From Ignavibacterium sp. (GTDB taxonomy: Bacteria; Zixibacteria; MSB-5A5; GN15; PGXB01), in the NCBI GenBank assembly GCA_020724775.1, contig DYGG01000019.1, positions 1-43,649 of the forward strand: 43,649 nt of DNA, read 5' to 3'. This document shows positions 15,820 through 22,754 of this stretch, piece by piece. Position 1 is the stretch's first letter. Each line of letters starts with the position of its first letter. The notes under the pieces were generated by a model that ran no database searches, was not told the origin of the DNA, and saw only the letters and a program-made list of their open reading frames with translations. A program made the position numbers and the translations under genes.

Positions 15820-16944
15820 CTAGCTGAAATCTTTCCCGGAATAGCGGTCGTTGCCGGCGACATCCAGCAAAATGCCTACGCCCAGTAATCCCGCTCCCAT
15901 GGATGGATTTTCGGAAAGAGATTCATAGGTATCGTCACCGCCAAGGTCGATAAATAAGGAGACCGGATTGGAAATTTTCGAGGTCGCGCCGCAGGCTCCG
16001 GTGAATTTAGCGGAATTTCCGAAATCTATTACGATAAGGGTATGATCGGTATCGTAAGTCTTCTCTTTTGCCCCTTTCAAACTGCCGGCTCCCAGAAAAG
16101 CGATTCTGCCAAAAGGGGTCATCAGTTCAAAGGAAAGGTTTTCCGGCACGCCGCCATAAAAAATTAACGAATCGGCAATCATCTCCACCAATGCGGCGCC
16201 TTTCAGAGCGGCGTAATGGAGCGACTGCCAGTCAACATCCCGGGCGAGGTCATCAATTTCCGGATAATAAACGGTACCATCGGATTGATTGGAGGGGAGG
16301 TCGCGATTGTCAAAGACTTTTTGCATCGTCGCCGAGTTGCAGTTGCGGAAGGCGAGACGGCGCCAGCGGATGATGTCAGCCAGATTCTGCAGGGCAAAAG
16401 CAAGAATTCTTTCCGATTGCGGGGAAAGTTTGGAGGCGAATTCCTTGACCTTAGCGTGATAGTCGGGCCATTCGCTTTTATTACCGAAGGCATAATAAAC
16501 CGGCGGCTTCCCGTCAAGGAGAAAGAGGGCGTCAATAGCCTTCTCCAGCGGATTAATAGTGTCTCCCAGCGGAATCAGATTCGCGGAGTAGTTGCGAAAA
16601 CCGCCGAGGCGTCGGTCGACGCCGAGATTGTAGGTCAGATGATATAACGAGGTTGAAGAGGTGTCGAGACATTTTGGCTCCAGATATCGCTCGACGGCGT
16701 TTGCCATGGTCTTGCTGTAGTCATATAGTTTCAAAGGTTCTGCGAAAAGGGCGTCAAAGGAGGTCAGTTTATACGGAATATTTAGAGGAAAGCGGTTCCA
16801 ATAGCCTTGCGGTCTGAATCCAATATCTTCAATTGAGATACCAACCGAATCAAGCGCCAGCCGGAGAATATCGGGCGGTGTTTCCGCCGCTGTCGGACTG
16901 CTGATGGTTACTATCAATGCGAAAATTAGAGAGAGTCGCCTCAT
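15820..16944 (-). CDS. Secreted Asp/Gly repeat protein, N-terminal part (gene interrupted by in-frame TAG)
   Basis: The first 374 residues of a gene that originally spanned 14794-16944 (about 716 residues). It has a clear signal peptide (MRRLSLIFALIVTIS...TAAETPP, cleavage near residue 21) and a strong AAAGGAGG ribosome site. Residues ~25-300 are a helical domain without recognised relatives (RRLAFRNCNSATMQK, DVDWQSLHYAALKGAA). From ~325 the repeats begin (FIDLGGDDTYESL, LLDVAGNDRYSGKDFS). TAG then falls exactly where other repeats have Gln in the QGxG motif (AAQGCG, AQGAG, TQGSG), so a single CAG-to-TAG change explains it. TAG is an ordinary stop elsewhere in this window. The truncated product would be exported with only two repeats. 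Function is unknown. Confidence 0.7.
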   Translation of the reverse strand: MRRLSLIFALIVTISSPTAAETPPDILRLALDSVGISIEDIGFRPQGYWNRFPLNIPYKLTSFDALFAEPLKLYDYSKTMANAVERYLEPKCLDTSSTSLYHLTYNLGVDRRLGGFRNYSANLIPLGDTINPLEKAIDALFLLDGKPPVYYAFGNKSEWPDYHAKVKEFASKLSPQSERILAFALQNLADIIRWRRLAFRNCNSATMQKVFDNRDLPSNQSDGTVYYPEIDDLARDVDWQSLHYAALKGAALVEMIADSLIFYGGVPENLSFELMTPFGRIAFLGAGSLKGAKEKTYDTDHTLIVIDFGNSAKFTGACGATSKISNPVSLFIDLGGDDTYESLSENPSMGAGLLGVGILLDVAGNDRYSGKDFS

Positions 16945-17012
16945 TTTTCCTCCTTTGAGTATTTGCTATGATAGAAGCGAGGCGGAGAAGAAAGCAACAT
17001 AAACTTTGGGGC

Positions 17013-17045
17013 AAAAAAAAGGCTCCCTCATCGGGGAGCCTTTTT
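17013..17045 (-). terminator. Intrinsic terminator of the outer-membrane protein gene
   Basis: A GC-rich 7-bp stem (17021-17027 with 17034-17040) is extended by A/T pairs and flanked by eight A on one side and five T on the other, so it can act in both directions. It lies 17 bases beyond the stop codon at 17062. Confidence 0.85.
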
Positions 17046-17061
17046 CAATCATACAGCCGAG

Positions 17062-18360
17062 TTATTTCATCAAATACTTGAGTGAAACCTGCCATGCCAG
17101 AGGCTGCTGCATGCCGGAGATAAAATTAAAGCCATTGGTCACAATCTGCGGGTTGATAAAGGCATCCAGATAGAGATTGTTCCAGTGGAATCCGGCGCCG
17201 AGGAAGGTCTCGTTAGAGACGTAACTGCTGCGGTATTTGTACGTATAGGCGACATCATTGGCGTTGGCGACATAATCAACATATTTGTCATCGCTCTTGT
17301 ACTTATTCCAATAAGACACCGCGCCGGCGCGAAGGTCGAGCCATTTGAAAACCACGGCGTCAAGACCGATACGAAAATACGGCAGGGTGAAATAATCGCT
17401 CTTATATTCCCGTTCCCAGTTAGTGGTATCATTCGGTTTATAAGTGTAGGTGTACTTGTCAAGCATGATACCGAAATCACCAATGGCAAGAACACCTTCC
17501 ATCGGGCGATAATTCATGCCGAGACCGGCGCCGATGATGAAGTCCTTATATTCATCGGTCCGGAGTAAGGAATCAATGTTGGCAAAAGAGATACTGTCAT
17601 AGGCGAGATATTTAACGCCGACTTTGCTGTAATCGAAACCGGCATACGGAATCAAGGTGACTTTCTGGCTGGCTTCGTAGAAATAACGGCCTACGGCGTT
17701 GAAGAAGAAGTTGCCGTCCGGCTCGGTTTCGTCATGACCGTTGTATTCCTTGTCGGTCCAGCTCATCAGGTCAACGCCGGCGGCAAGGTCGAGATTCCCT
17801 TCCATCATAGTCAGTCCGAAATCGAACCCGTAATTGCGGATACTTTCCTCTTCATAATTGGGATTATTGATATAACCGGTCACGGTATCGGTCTCATACT
17901 TGGAAGAGCCGCTGACATAGTTGAAATGGAAGCCGAACTTGTTGCCGCCCAGCATCCGGGCATAAAACAGGTCAATTCTCCGGTTGCTCTGGACACTCAT
18001 GTCCCAGCCAAAAGGATAGTACGGGACATAGAACGGCTGATTGGTGGTGAAATAAAGGGCCAGAACAAAAGGATTAGTCTCGTTGAATTTGTAATGGATA
18101 CCGAAATCAGTGAAGTTATAGCCATCGTCATTGGTCCCGGTCGGTTTTCTTAAATCCGGGTAGTCATATCCGCCATATCCGAACTCCCCGATGGCAATGT
18201 CAGGATAGTCATACAGAGTTGAGGGGAACATCCAGATATTGTTGTCATCACGGACAACCATATTGGCATCGCCCATGGTCAGAGTTCTGGTCAGGGTGGC
18301 GTAGACGCCGCTGGCGGCAAAAAGCACCACGGCCAGAGTAAGTATTATCAATTTCCTCAT
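17062..18360 (-). CDS. Putative outer-membrane beta-barrel protein
   Basis: A 432-residue protein with a signal peptide (MRKLIILTLAVVLFAASGVYA, cleavage near residue 21). The mature chain is rich in Tyr, Asp, Asn and Gly, with many alternating-polarity strands of about ten residues (KFGFHFNYVSGS, LDLRAGAVSYWNKY, NLYLDAFINP). It ends in an amphipathic aromatic strand (WQVSLKYLMK), the usual form of a barrel C-terminal strand. No named porin family is recognised. A strong promoter at 18586-18614, a long leader and a perfect terminator suggest high independent expression. It might be a structural porin or a surface protein. The nearby SurA-like chaperones handle this kind of client. Confidence 0.7.
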   Translation of the reverse strand: MRKLIILTLAVVLFAASGVYATLTRTLTMGDANMVVRDDNNIWMFPSTLYDYPDIAIGEFGYGGYDYPDLRKPTGTNDDGYNFTDFGIHYKFNETNPFVLALYFTTNQPFYVPYYPFGWDMSVQSNRRIDLFYARMLGGNKFGFHFNYVSGSSKYETDTVTGYINNPNYEEESIRNYGFDFGLTMMEGNLDLAAGVDLMSWTDKEYNGHDETEPDGNFFFNAVGRYFYEASQKVTLIPYAGFDYSKVGVKYLAYDSISFANIDSLLRTDEYKDFIIGAGLGMNYRPMEGVLAIGDFGIMLDKYTYTYKPNDTTNWEREYKSDYFTLPYFRIGLDAVVFKWLDLRAGAVSYWNKYKSDDKYVDYVANANDVAYTYKYRSSYVSNETFLGAGFHWNNLYLDAFINPQIVTNGFNFISGMQQPLAWQVSLKYLMK

Positions 18361-18376
18361 TTTCAGATCCTTCTTA

Positions 18377-18395
18377 AAATTTGCAGTTCAAATTT
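18377..18395 (-). promoter_or_regulatory. Leader hairpin just before the OMP ribosome site
   Basis: A perfect 7-bp AT-rich stem (18377-18383 with 18389-18395, 5-base loop) ends a few bases upstream of the AAGGAT ribosome site of the outer-membrane protein gene. Confidence 0.35.
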
Positions 18396-18440
18396 CCAAT
18401 AAGAACAGGGCAAGCGAACATTAGTTTTCTTGCGATTTAA

Positions 18441-18450
18441 CACCTCCTTC
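18441..18450 (-). promoter_or_regulatory. Orphan Shine-Dalgarno sequence in the OMP leader
   Basis: On the minus strand GAAGGAGGTG is a near-perfect anti-SD match, but no ATG, GTG or TTG follows within 4-15 bases. The nearest ATG (18421) is 19 bases away and opens only a 15-codon frame. It could be a ribosome stand-by or mRNA-stabilising site (a STAB-SD element as in some Bacillus leaders). Inference. Confidence 0.35.
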
Positions 18451-18585
18451 CCTGCAGGTTCAGCAGTTCACTGATCGGATTCCTTCAAATTTATGTTCCG
18501 TTCCTATGTCCATTGTCATCCGCAAAAAATAACGACACAGAGCAAATCTATGTCGGAAACAGTGAGGTTCAAATTATTGGAAGGA

Positions 18586-18614
18586 TGTATAAAAAACCGG
18601 AAAGGGTTTGTCAA
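18586..18614 (-). promoter_or_regulatory. Promoter of the outer-membrane protein gene
   Basis: A perfect -35 TTGACA (18614-18609) and TATACA (18591-18586) are separated by 17 bases. Transcription would start near 18579 and give an untranslated leader of about 220 bases before the ATG at 18360. Confidence 0.6.
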
Positions 18615-18627
18615 TATCAAAATTTCT

Positions 18628-18660
18628 AAAAAAAATCCCCGGTTTGAATCAAACCGGGGA
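18628..18660 (-). terminator. Strong intrinsic terminator of the basic-protein gene
   Basis: A perfect 11-bp stem (18636-18646 with 18650-18660, loop of 3) is followed on the minus strand by eight T. It lies 25 bases beyond the stop at 18686. Confidence 0.92.
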
Positions 18661-18685
18661 CTGTAATGATGCTATTGGTAAGAAC

Positions 18686-19072
18686 TTACCATTTTCTGCG
18701 GCGTGTATAACGTTTGGCAGTGGTTCTGCGCACGGTCGCTTTGGCTCTCCATGTGCGGGATTTCCGGGGAGAGGCGGCGGAGTAGCTCTTCCGTGAAGAA
18801 GTCGCGGCTTTAGCCCGACGGGTACGACTGGAAGAGGTGGGAGTCCAGTTCCATCTGGAGGTGACGGCACTGTAAGGCCAGTTGGTCTTGCTGGCGCGGG
18901 CCGTCCGCTTGCTGGCAGTCCGGCGTGATTTCCGACGAACTGTCGGTCTCGCCTTGCTTGTCATCCGTGAGGAAGCCTTCCAGGCCGGCGTTCTGCGGCT
19001 GGTGCTCTTTCGGGTCGTGGTCTTACGCGGTTTCGCACTCTTTCTGTTTCTACGATACGTCCGGTTAGGCAT
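18686..19072 (-). CDS. Very basic low-complexity histone H1-like protein
   Basis: A 128-residue protein starting MPNRTYRRNRKS at the ATG 19072-19070, chosen because GGGAGG lies 6 bases upstream; a longer in-frame start at 19108 lacks one. By my count it has 30 Arg and 15 Lys (35 % basic) and no Asp or Glu. It uses only 11 kinds of residue (M, P, N, R, T, Y, K, S, A, W, V); Leu, Ile, Phe, Gly, Gln, His, Cys, Asp and Glu are absent. Short K/R/S/T motifs recur (KSRR, RRT, TSSSR). It is expected to be disordered and to bind nucleic acid, like bacterial H1-type nucleoid proteins, or ribosomal RNA. A strong ribosome site and terminator argue for real, abundant expression. Confidence 0.8.
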   Translation of the reverse strand: MPNRTYRRNRKSAKPRKTTTRKSTSRRTPAWKASSRMTSKARPTVRRKSRRTASKRTARASKTNWPYSAVTSRWNWTPTSSSRTRRAKAATSSRKSYSAASPRKSRTWRAKATVRRTTAKRYTRRRKW

Positions 19073-19104
19073 CTGATGCCTCCCTTCAACAGAGGTGAAT
19101 GTTA

Positions 19105-19127
19105 TCAAACCTGACTAAGCGGTTTGA
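19105..19127 (-). promoter_or_regulatory. Leader hairpin of the basic-protein gene
   Basis: A perfect 7-bp stem (19105-19111 with 19121-19127, 9-base loop) sits 33 bases upstream of the start codon at 19072, in the presumed leader. Its role is unknown. Confidence 0.3.
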
Positions 19128-19373
19128 GGTATTTGATTCAATTATTTTTTTCTATCGACATTTTTCCACACAGGTTTAGTACCAGACCGGTAATCGGTTG
19201 CATCGGTACAAATTCGCTCGAAAGTTGAACATCACCCTGCTTCGATTTTGAGCGACGAAATTCGGGATTAGGGGATGACCGCGACGGCAAAATGAGTCAT
19301 CTGATACCGCCATTTTTGCTGCCCTCGGGGTGCAAATATGAAAATTGATTCACATTAATTGACGGAGTTGGCA
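19128..19373. other. Intergenic region between divergent genes
   Basis: About 250 bases separate the divergent basic-protein and 206-residue-protein genes. It includes a run of T at 19145-19151. TTGACG at 19359-19364 has no -10 element at suitable spacing. I see no open reading frame, RNA gene or terminator here. Promoters for both flanking genes presumably lie here but I cannot place them. Confidence 0.3.
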
Positions 19374-19515
19374 GTAAAGAGGGCGGCGGGTGGCTTCAAT
19401 GGAAGTGTGGCGCGCTTTCCATACCTACCTGCATAAGCCTCCTGTTTTGAACAGGTTAATCTGCCAGGCAAGTGTAAGCGGAAGATATCCTCAGGGAGAG
19501 ATATTCCTCTTTTAC
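19374..19515 (+). ncRNA. Candidate structured RNA or leader element
   Basis: Four helices can be drawn by eye. A closing stem joins 19374-19380 with 19508-19515 (one bulge). A long two-part stem joins 19392-19396 with 19435-19439 and, inside it, 19399-19405 with 19415-19422. A perfect 6-bp hairpin spans 19441-19455. A bulged stem spans 19480-19507. Together they form a closed multi-branched fold ending 60 bases before the start of the 206-residue-protein gene. I could not match it to a riboswitch class I know (c-di-GMP-I, TPP, cobalamin, c-di-AMP and fluoride were considered). It could be a cis-regulatory leader, a small RNA, or chance pairing. Confidence 0.3.
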
Positions 19516-19575
19516 CGGAGGCATACCCTTTGCTCAAACGATATGACGGAAGGAAAGTGAATTAAAGGAGAGTAG

Positions 19576-20196
19576 ATGTTAGAGAACAAGTTTCAGCGCG
19601 GATTCACTTTGGAGAAACTGAGGGGGGTCGCCGAACCGAAAGTTCATCGGGACAGCGGCGGCTATTATATGTATACCCTTTCTGAGAACGTCAAAGTCTA
19701 TTTCGAAGACTACTATCAATTTCTGGAGAAGATGTATACCCGCTGCCAGAGTGAAATAGTGGAACTGGAACAGCGCGCGCAGAACACTTCCTCCCATTGC
19801 TCGGAAACTTTATCCTACTACCGAGCCCGAATAATCACTCTTGAAGTGGCGCTGAAAACGGCACGCAGTTTCTACATTGACGGTTCCAATCTGGGCGTTA
19901 TAATGACCCCCTGGTGTTTCGGCACGGTGGTGCTGGAGAAAGTTGAAATCTACCGCGAACGGCTCGCCCGCGGTGAGGTGAACGACCCGCACGTTCCGGA
20001 ATTCCCCTATTATGTCATCAAGTATATGGATGAGATATATAAGAAAGTCCTGCTCGACCTGTTCGATTTTCCCGATGAGGCGTTTAAAATGCGCTGGCAA
20101 TACAGCGAACTTCTGAAAAGATATTCCAAGGCGTTGACCAATATCACCCACTCCCTGAATTCGGTTCTGCTGATGATAAAAAATTACGGCGCCTGA
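19576..20196 (+). CDS. Conserved-looking protein of unknown function (206 residues)
   Basis: A soluble 206-residue protein with no signal peptide or membrane helix. Residues ~40-100 are helical with heptad-like spacing (FLEKMYTRCQSEIVELEQRAQ). A distinctive aromatic segment follows (VIMTPWCFGTVVLE, ~112-125), then PEFPYYVIKYMDEIYKK and a helical C-terminus. I do not recognise a family. The start is secure: AAAGGAGAGTAG precedes the ATG. A perfect terminator directly downstream isolates it from the HD-GYP gene, and a possible structured RNA lies upstream, so it is likely a single-gene unit under its own control. Confidence 0.75.
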   Translation: MLENKFQRGFTLEKLRGVAEPKVHRDSGGYYMYTLSENVKVYFEDYYQFLEKMYTRCQSEIVELEQRAQNTSSHCSETLSYYRARIITLEVALKTARSFYIDGSNLGVIMTPWCFGTVVLEKVEIYRERLARGEVNDPHVPEFPYYVIKYMDEIYKKVLLDLFDFPDEAFKMRWQYSELLKRYSKALTNITHSLNSVLLMIKNYGA

Positions 20197-20233
20197 CCGT
20201 CATATCAGGCTCATTTCCTCCCTCCTATAGGTT

Positions 20234-20264
20234 CCCCCGGAGAGTATCTCCGGGGGTTTTTTTT
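20234..20264 (+). terminator. Intrinsic terminator of the 206-residue-protein gene
   Basis: A perfect 10-bp GC-rich stem (20234-20243 with 20247-20256, loop of 3) is followed by eight T, 38 bases beyond the stop codon. Confidence 0.95.
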
Positions 20265-20335
20265 GTGAGGAAACGGCCGTTTTTTGCCGATATAAATTTA
20301 AGAGATAAACCGGGGAGTGTTAGAGAGTAATCGGT

Positions 20336-21319
20336 ATGTCGTTACTATTGCCGAAAATAGGGACCGAAACCAAATATCTGCCAATCTACCTGGAATCACT
20401 GCGGGTAGATACTATCCTCAATTTTGACCTTTATATCAAAATAAGCGGCGAGATGGTCCTATACCGCTCGGCGGACCTTCCTTTTACCGAGCGCACCCGT
20501 CAGAAACTTCTCGACAACAAAGTGAGCCGTCTCTATGTAAACTCCAAGGCGAAAGCCAAGTACCAGAAATATATAGAGCAGAATCTCGATAAGATATTGC
20601 TGGACAAAGAGATTCCTGAGGAGAAAAAGGCCGGTATTCTGTATGAGACCTCCAAATCGCTGATGAAGGATGTGCTGGAAAACCCGCAGTATGGGGAGAA
20701 TATTCAGCGCTCCAAGACGATGGTGGAGAACCAGGTGGGTTTCATTCTGCGGGGGCAGGAGGCGTTTCATTCGCTCTTGAGAATCAGTTCTTTTGATTAC
20801 TATACCTACACTAATTCGGTCAACGTCTGCACCTTTGCTATCGCCCTCGCCCAGCAACTGGGACGGAAAGATGAGCAGTATCTCCACGACCTCGGAATCG
20901 GGGCGCTTCTGCACGATGTCGGCAAATCGAAGATTTCGGAGCGAATTTTAAATAAGCGAACCGCCCTTTCCCCGATGGAATTCGAAATCATGAAGAAGCA
21001 CCCGAAATGGGGAGTCGAAATACTGACCTCTACCGATATGATAGAGGCGGCATCATATTACCCGGTTCTTCAGCATCATGAACGGGGCTCCAAGAGCGGT
21101 TATCCCAACGGGCTCGGTCTGGATGAGATGCATGAATTCAGCCGGATTGTTGCAGTTGTGGATACCTTTGACGCTATGACAACACAGCGTGTCTATCAGG
21201 GAGCAATGGAGACATTCCCGGCGCTTAAAGTGATGTTTGCCCTCAAGGGCGATTATGACGAAGAGATGCTGCGGGCGTTTGCCGAGTTGATGGGTCCGAC
21301 CGGGCTTGCCAGTATCTGA
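20336..21319 (+). CDS. HD-GYP domain protein, probable cyclic-di-GMP phosphodiesterase
   Basis: A 327-residue protein. Residues 1-~130 are an N-terminal regulatory domain (LRVDTILNFDLYIKISGEMVLYRS). Residues ~140-327 are an HD-GYP domain with LLHDVGKSKI (His193-Asp194), KKHPKWGVEIL, the HHE...GYP motif (His247, His248, Gly255-Tyr256-Pro257) and VDTFDAMTT. These residues bind the metals and c-di-GMP, so hydrolytic activity is likely. The segment between HHE and GYP reads RGSKS, so the usual Asp-Gly of HHExxDGxGYP is absent. With no membrane segment it is cytosolic, and no receiver domain is seen. The ribosome site is weak. A terminator isolates it from the upstream gene; the next gene is an EamA transporter. 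Confidence 0.87.
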   Translation: MSLLLPKIGTETKYLPIYLESLRVDTILNFDLYIKISGEMVLYRSADLPFTERTRQKLLDNKVSRLYVNSKAKAKYQKYIEQNLDKILLDKEIPEEKKAGILYETSKSLMKDVLENPQYGENIQRSKTMVENQVGFILRGQEAFHSLLRISSFDYYTYTNSVNVCTFAIALAQQLGRKDEQYLHDLGIGALLHDVGKSKISERILNKRTALSPMEFEIMKKHPKWGVEILTSTDMIEAASYYPVLQHHERGSKSGYPNGLGLDEMHEFSRIVAVVDTFDAMTTQRVYQGAMETFPALKVMFALKGDYDEEMLRAFAELMGPTGLASI

Positions 21320-21389
21320 TTACCTTTTCAGACTTTCTCATTAGACAACATTCTTCTTGGCTTCTGCCGTCAGCCTGCTATATATTCAT

Positions 21390-22295
21390 ATGCCTCTTAT
21401 GGGAGAATTGGCCGCCTTAACTACCGCATTTCTCTGGTCGTTCACGTCGCTTTTTTTCACATCAGCCAGCCGTCGTATCGGCGCCTACTGGGTTAATAAA
21501 TTGCGCATCCCTTTTGCGGTGATTTTTCTCGGGACGACATTGCTCATCTCCACCGGCACGTTTTTCCCCGAGACTGTCTCCTCCCGCTCCGCTTTTTTTC
21601 TCATCGCCAGCGGGGTAATAGGACTTTCTATCGGCGATTTTTTTCTATTCAGCGCCTTTGTGATGCTTGGCACGCGGTTGACCTTGCTGGTCTTCTCGGT
21701 TTCCCCGATAATAACCGCCCTGATAGCCTGGATTTTTCTGGGAGAGACAATCGGTATCTGGGGCTTGACCGGTATCGCTTTGACCCTGTCCGGAGTAGCC
21801 TGGGTTTCTATGGAACGGCGCGTGGAAATTGCCGCGCCGACAAAAGAAACGGCTCACAAGAAAGGACTCGGCCTATTAATGGCGCTGGGAGGGGCATCGG
21901 GGCAGGCGATTGGACTGGTTCTGGCTAAAGCCGGTATGTCTGAAGGGGTAACACCGCTTCCGGCAACTTTTATTCGGATGCTCTCCGCCGCGGCCGCGGT
22001 CTGGCTCTTTGGACTGCTGCGCGGTGACTCGGCCGAACTGGTCACGGTCATAAAGAATCGCCGGGCGATACTTCTTGCCCTGGGCGGTTCGGTCTGCGGA
22101 CCTTTTCTGGGGGTCTGGATGTCGCTGGTTTCTATCAGGCACACGGAAACCGGGATCGCTGCCGCCATTATGGCGACCGTTCCGGTATTGGTGATTCCAC
22201 TGGTAATATTGGTCTATAAAGAAAAAGTCTCGGCGCGGGCGGTCATCGGGGCGGTAATAACCGTTGCCGGTATATTCCTGCTCTTCCTGAAATAA
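21390..22295 (+). CDS. EamA/DMT-family transporter
   Basis: About 301 residues with ten hydrophobic segments in two EamA repeats (~5-140 and ~158-300). Each repeat ends in the family's FLGET/YKEK-type signature (ALIAWIFLGETIGIWGL; LVILVYKEKVSARAVIG). EamA proteins of the drug/metabolite transporter superfamily move amino acids, nucleosides or other metabolites, often outward; substrate is not predictable. I chose the ATG at 21390 (MPLMGELAALT); a TTG at 21357 in the same frame is longer but nothing supports it, and an ATG at 21399 is also possible. It ends just before a shared terminator and is convergent with rpmA. Confidence 0.85.
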   Translation: MPLMGELAALTTAFLWSFTSLFFTSASRRIGAYWVNKLRIPFAVIFLGTTLLISTGTFFPETVSSRSAFFLIASGVIGLSIGDFFLFSAFVMLGTRLTLLVFSVSPIITALIAWIFLGETIGIWGLTGIALTLSGVAWVSMERRVEIAAPTKETAHKKGLGLLMALGGASGQAIGLVLAKAGMSEGVTPLPATFIRMLSAAAAVWLFGLLRGDSAELVTVIKNRRAILLALGGSVCGPFLGVWMSLVSIRHTETGIAAAIMATVPVLVIPLVILVYKEKVSARAVIGAVITVAGIFLLFLK

Positions 22296-22297
22296 GA

Positions 22298-22322
22298 AAT
22301 CCGCATCGAACCGATGCGGATT
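22298..22322. terminator. Bidirectional terminator between the EamA gene and rpmA
   Basis: A perfect 11-bp stem (22298-22308 with 22312-22322, loop of 3) lies between two convergent genes, two bases after the EamA stop codon and 23 bases from the rpmA stop. U-tracts are short in both directions. Confidence 0.75.
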
Positions 22323-22345
22323 AAAATGTCTGTAGTTTCGCTGGC

Positions 22346-22597
22346 CTATTCCAGAACGGAGACGACTTTCTTATCTTTCCCTTTGCGGCTGTATCTGATA
22401 ACACCGGTAATTTTGGCAAAAAGAGTATCGTCTTTGCCGCAGCCGACATTCAATCCCGGAAGAATCTTTGTCCCCCGCTGACGGACAATAATGGTTCCGG
22501 CCGGAACCGCTTCACCGGAATATGCTTTTACTCCCAGCCGCTGCCCGTGGCTGTCGCGGCCGTTGCGGGAGGAACCTACACCTTTCTTATGAGCCAT
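22346..22597 (-). CDS. rpmA: 50S ribosomal protein L27
   Basis: An 83-residue L27 of normal length: [39 protein letters not shown] and the conserved tail are all present. L27 is a large-subunit protein whose N-terminus reaches toward the peptidyl-transferase centre. The N-terminus begins directly with the mature-type AHKK sequence, without the Firmicute-style cleaved extension. It has a good promoter (22660-22687), an AGGAG ribosome site and its own terminator, so it is monocistronic. Its near-universal partner rplU (L21) is not adjacent. Confidence 0.98.
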   Translation of the reverse strand: MAHKKGVGSSRNGRDSHGQRLGVKAYSGEAVPAGTIIVRQRGTKILPGLNVGCGKDDTLFAKITGVIRYSRKGKDKKVVSVLE

Positions 22598-22659
22598 ACC
22601 TATCTCCTAATTATCAATATTCAGCGTCGAGCGTAAGTCTATAAACAACTAAGATGATC

Positions 22660-22687
22660 ATTATATCAGAAAATCCGGAAAAATCAA
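22660..22687 (-). promoter_or_regulatory. rpmA: Promoter of rpmA
   Basis: A perfect -10 TATAAT (22665-22660) and TTGATT (22687-22682) are separated by 16 bases. The -35 lies about 20 bases beyond the clpC terminator hairpin. Confidence 0.65.
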
Positions 22688-22707
22688 GGGTTTTCACGGC
22701 AAACTAA

Positions 22708-22738
22708 AACGCCCCGCCGCTTCAAGTGATGGGGCGTT
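22708..22738 (-). terminator. Terminator of the mcsA-mcsB-clpC operon
   Basis: An 8-bp outer stem (22708-22715 with 22731-22738) encloses further weak pairing, and TTTTAGTTT follows on the minus strand. It lies 17 bases after the clpC stop. Confidence 0.7.
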
Positions 22739-22754
22739 ATATGAGCAACTATTA

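Noticed and set aside
15820-15822. Reassigned TAG codon (alternative genetic code or pyrrolysine)
   Set aside because: Several well-recognised genes here, including rpmA, lolD, mcsB and the STAS gene, end in TAG at the expected length, so TAG is a normal stop.
18374-18421. 15-codon leader peptide in the OMP leader
   Set aside because: Its ATG lies 19 bases from the ideal ribosome site, too far for normal initiation, and the peptide has no repeat of regulatory codons.
19360-19515. Known riboswitch (c-di-GMP-I, TPP, cobalamin, c-di-AMP, fluoride) upstream of the 206-residue gene
   Set aside because: I could not find the conserved core sequences of these classes; only generic pairing is seen, so it is listed just as a candidate structure.
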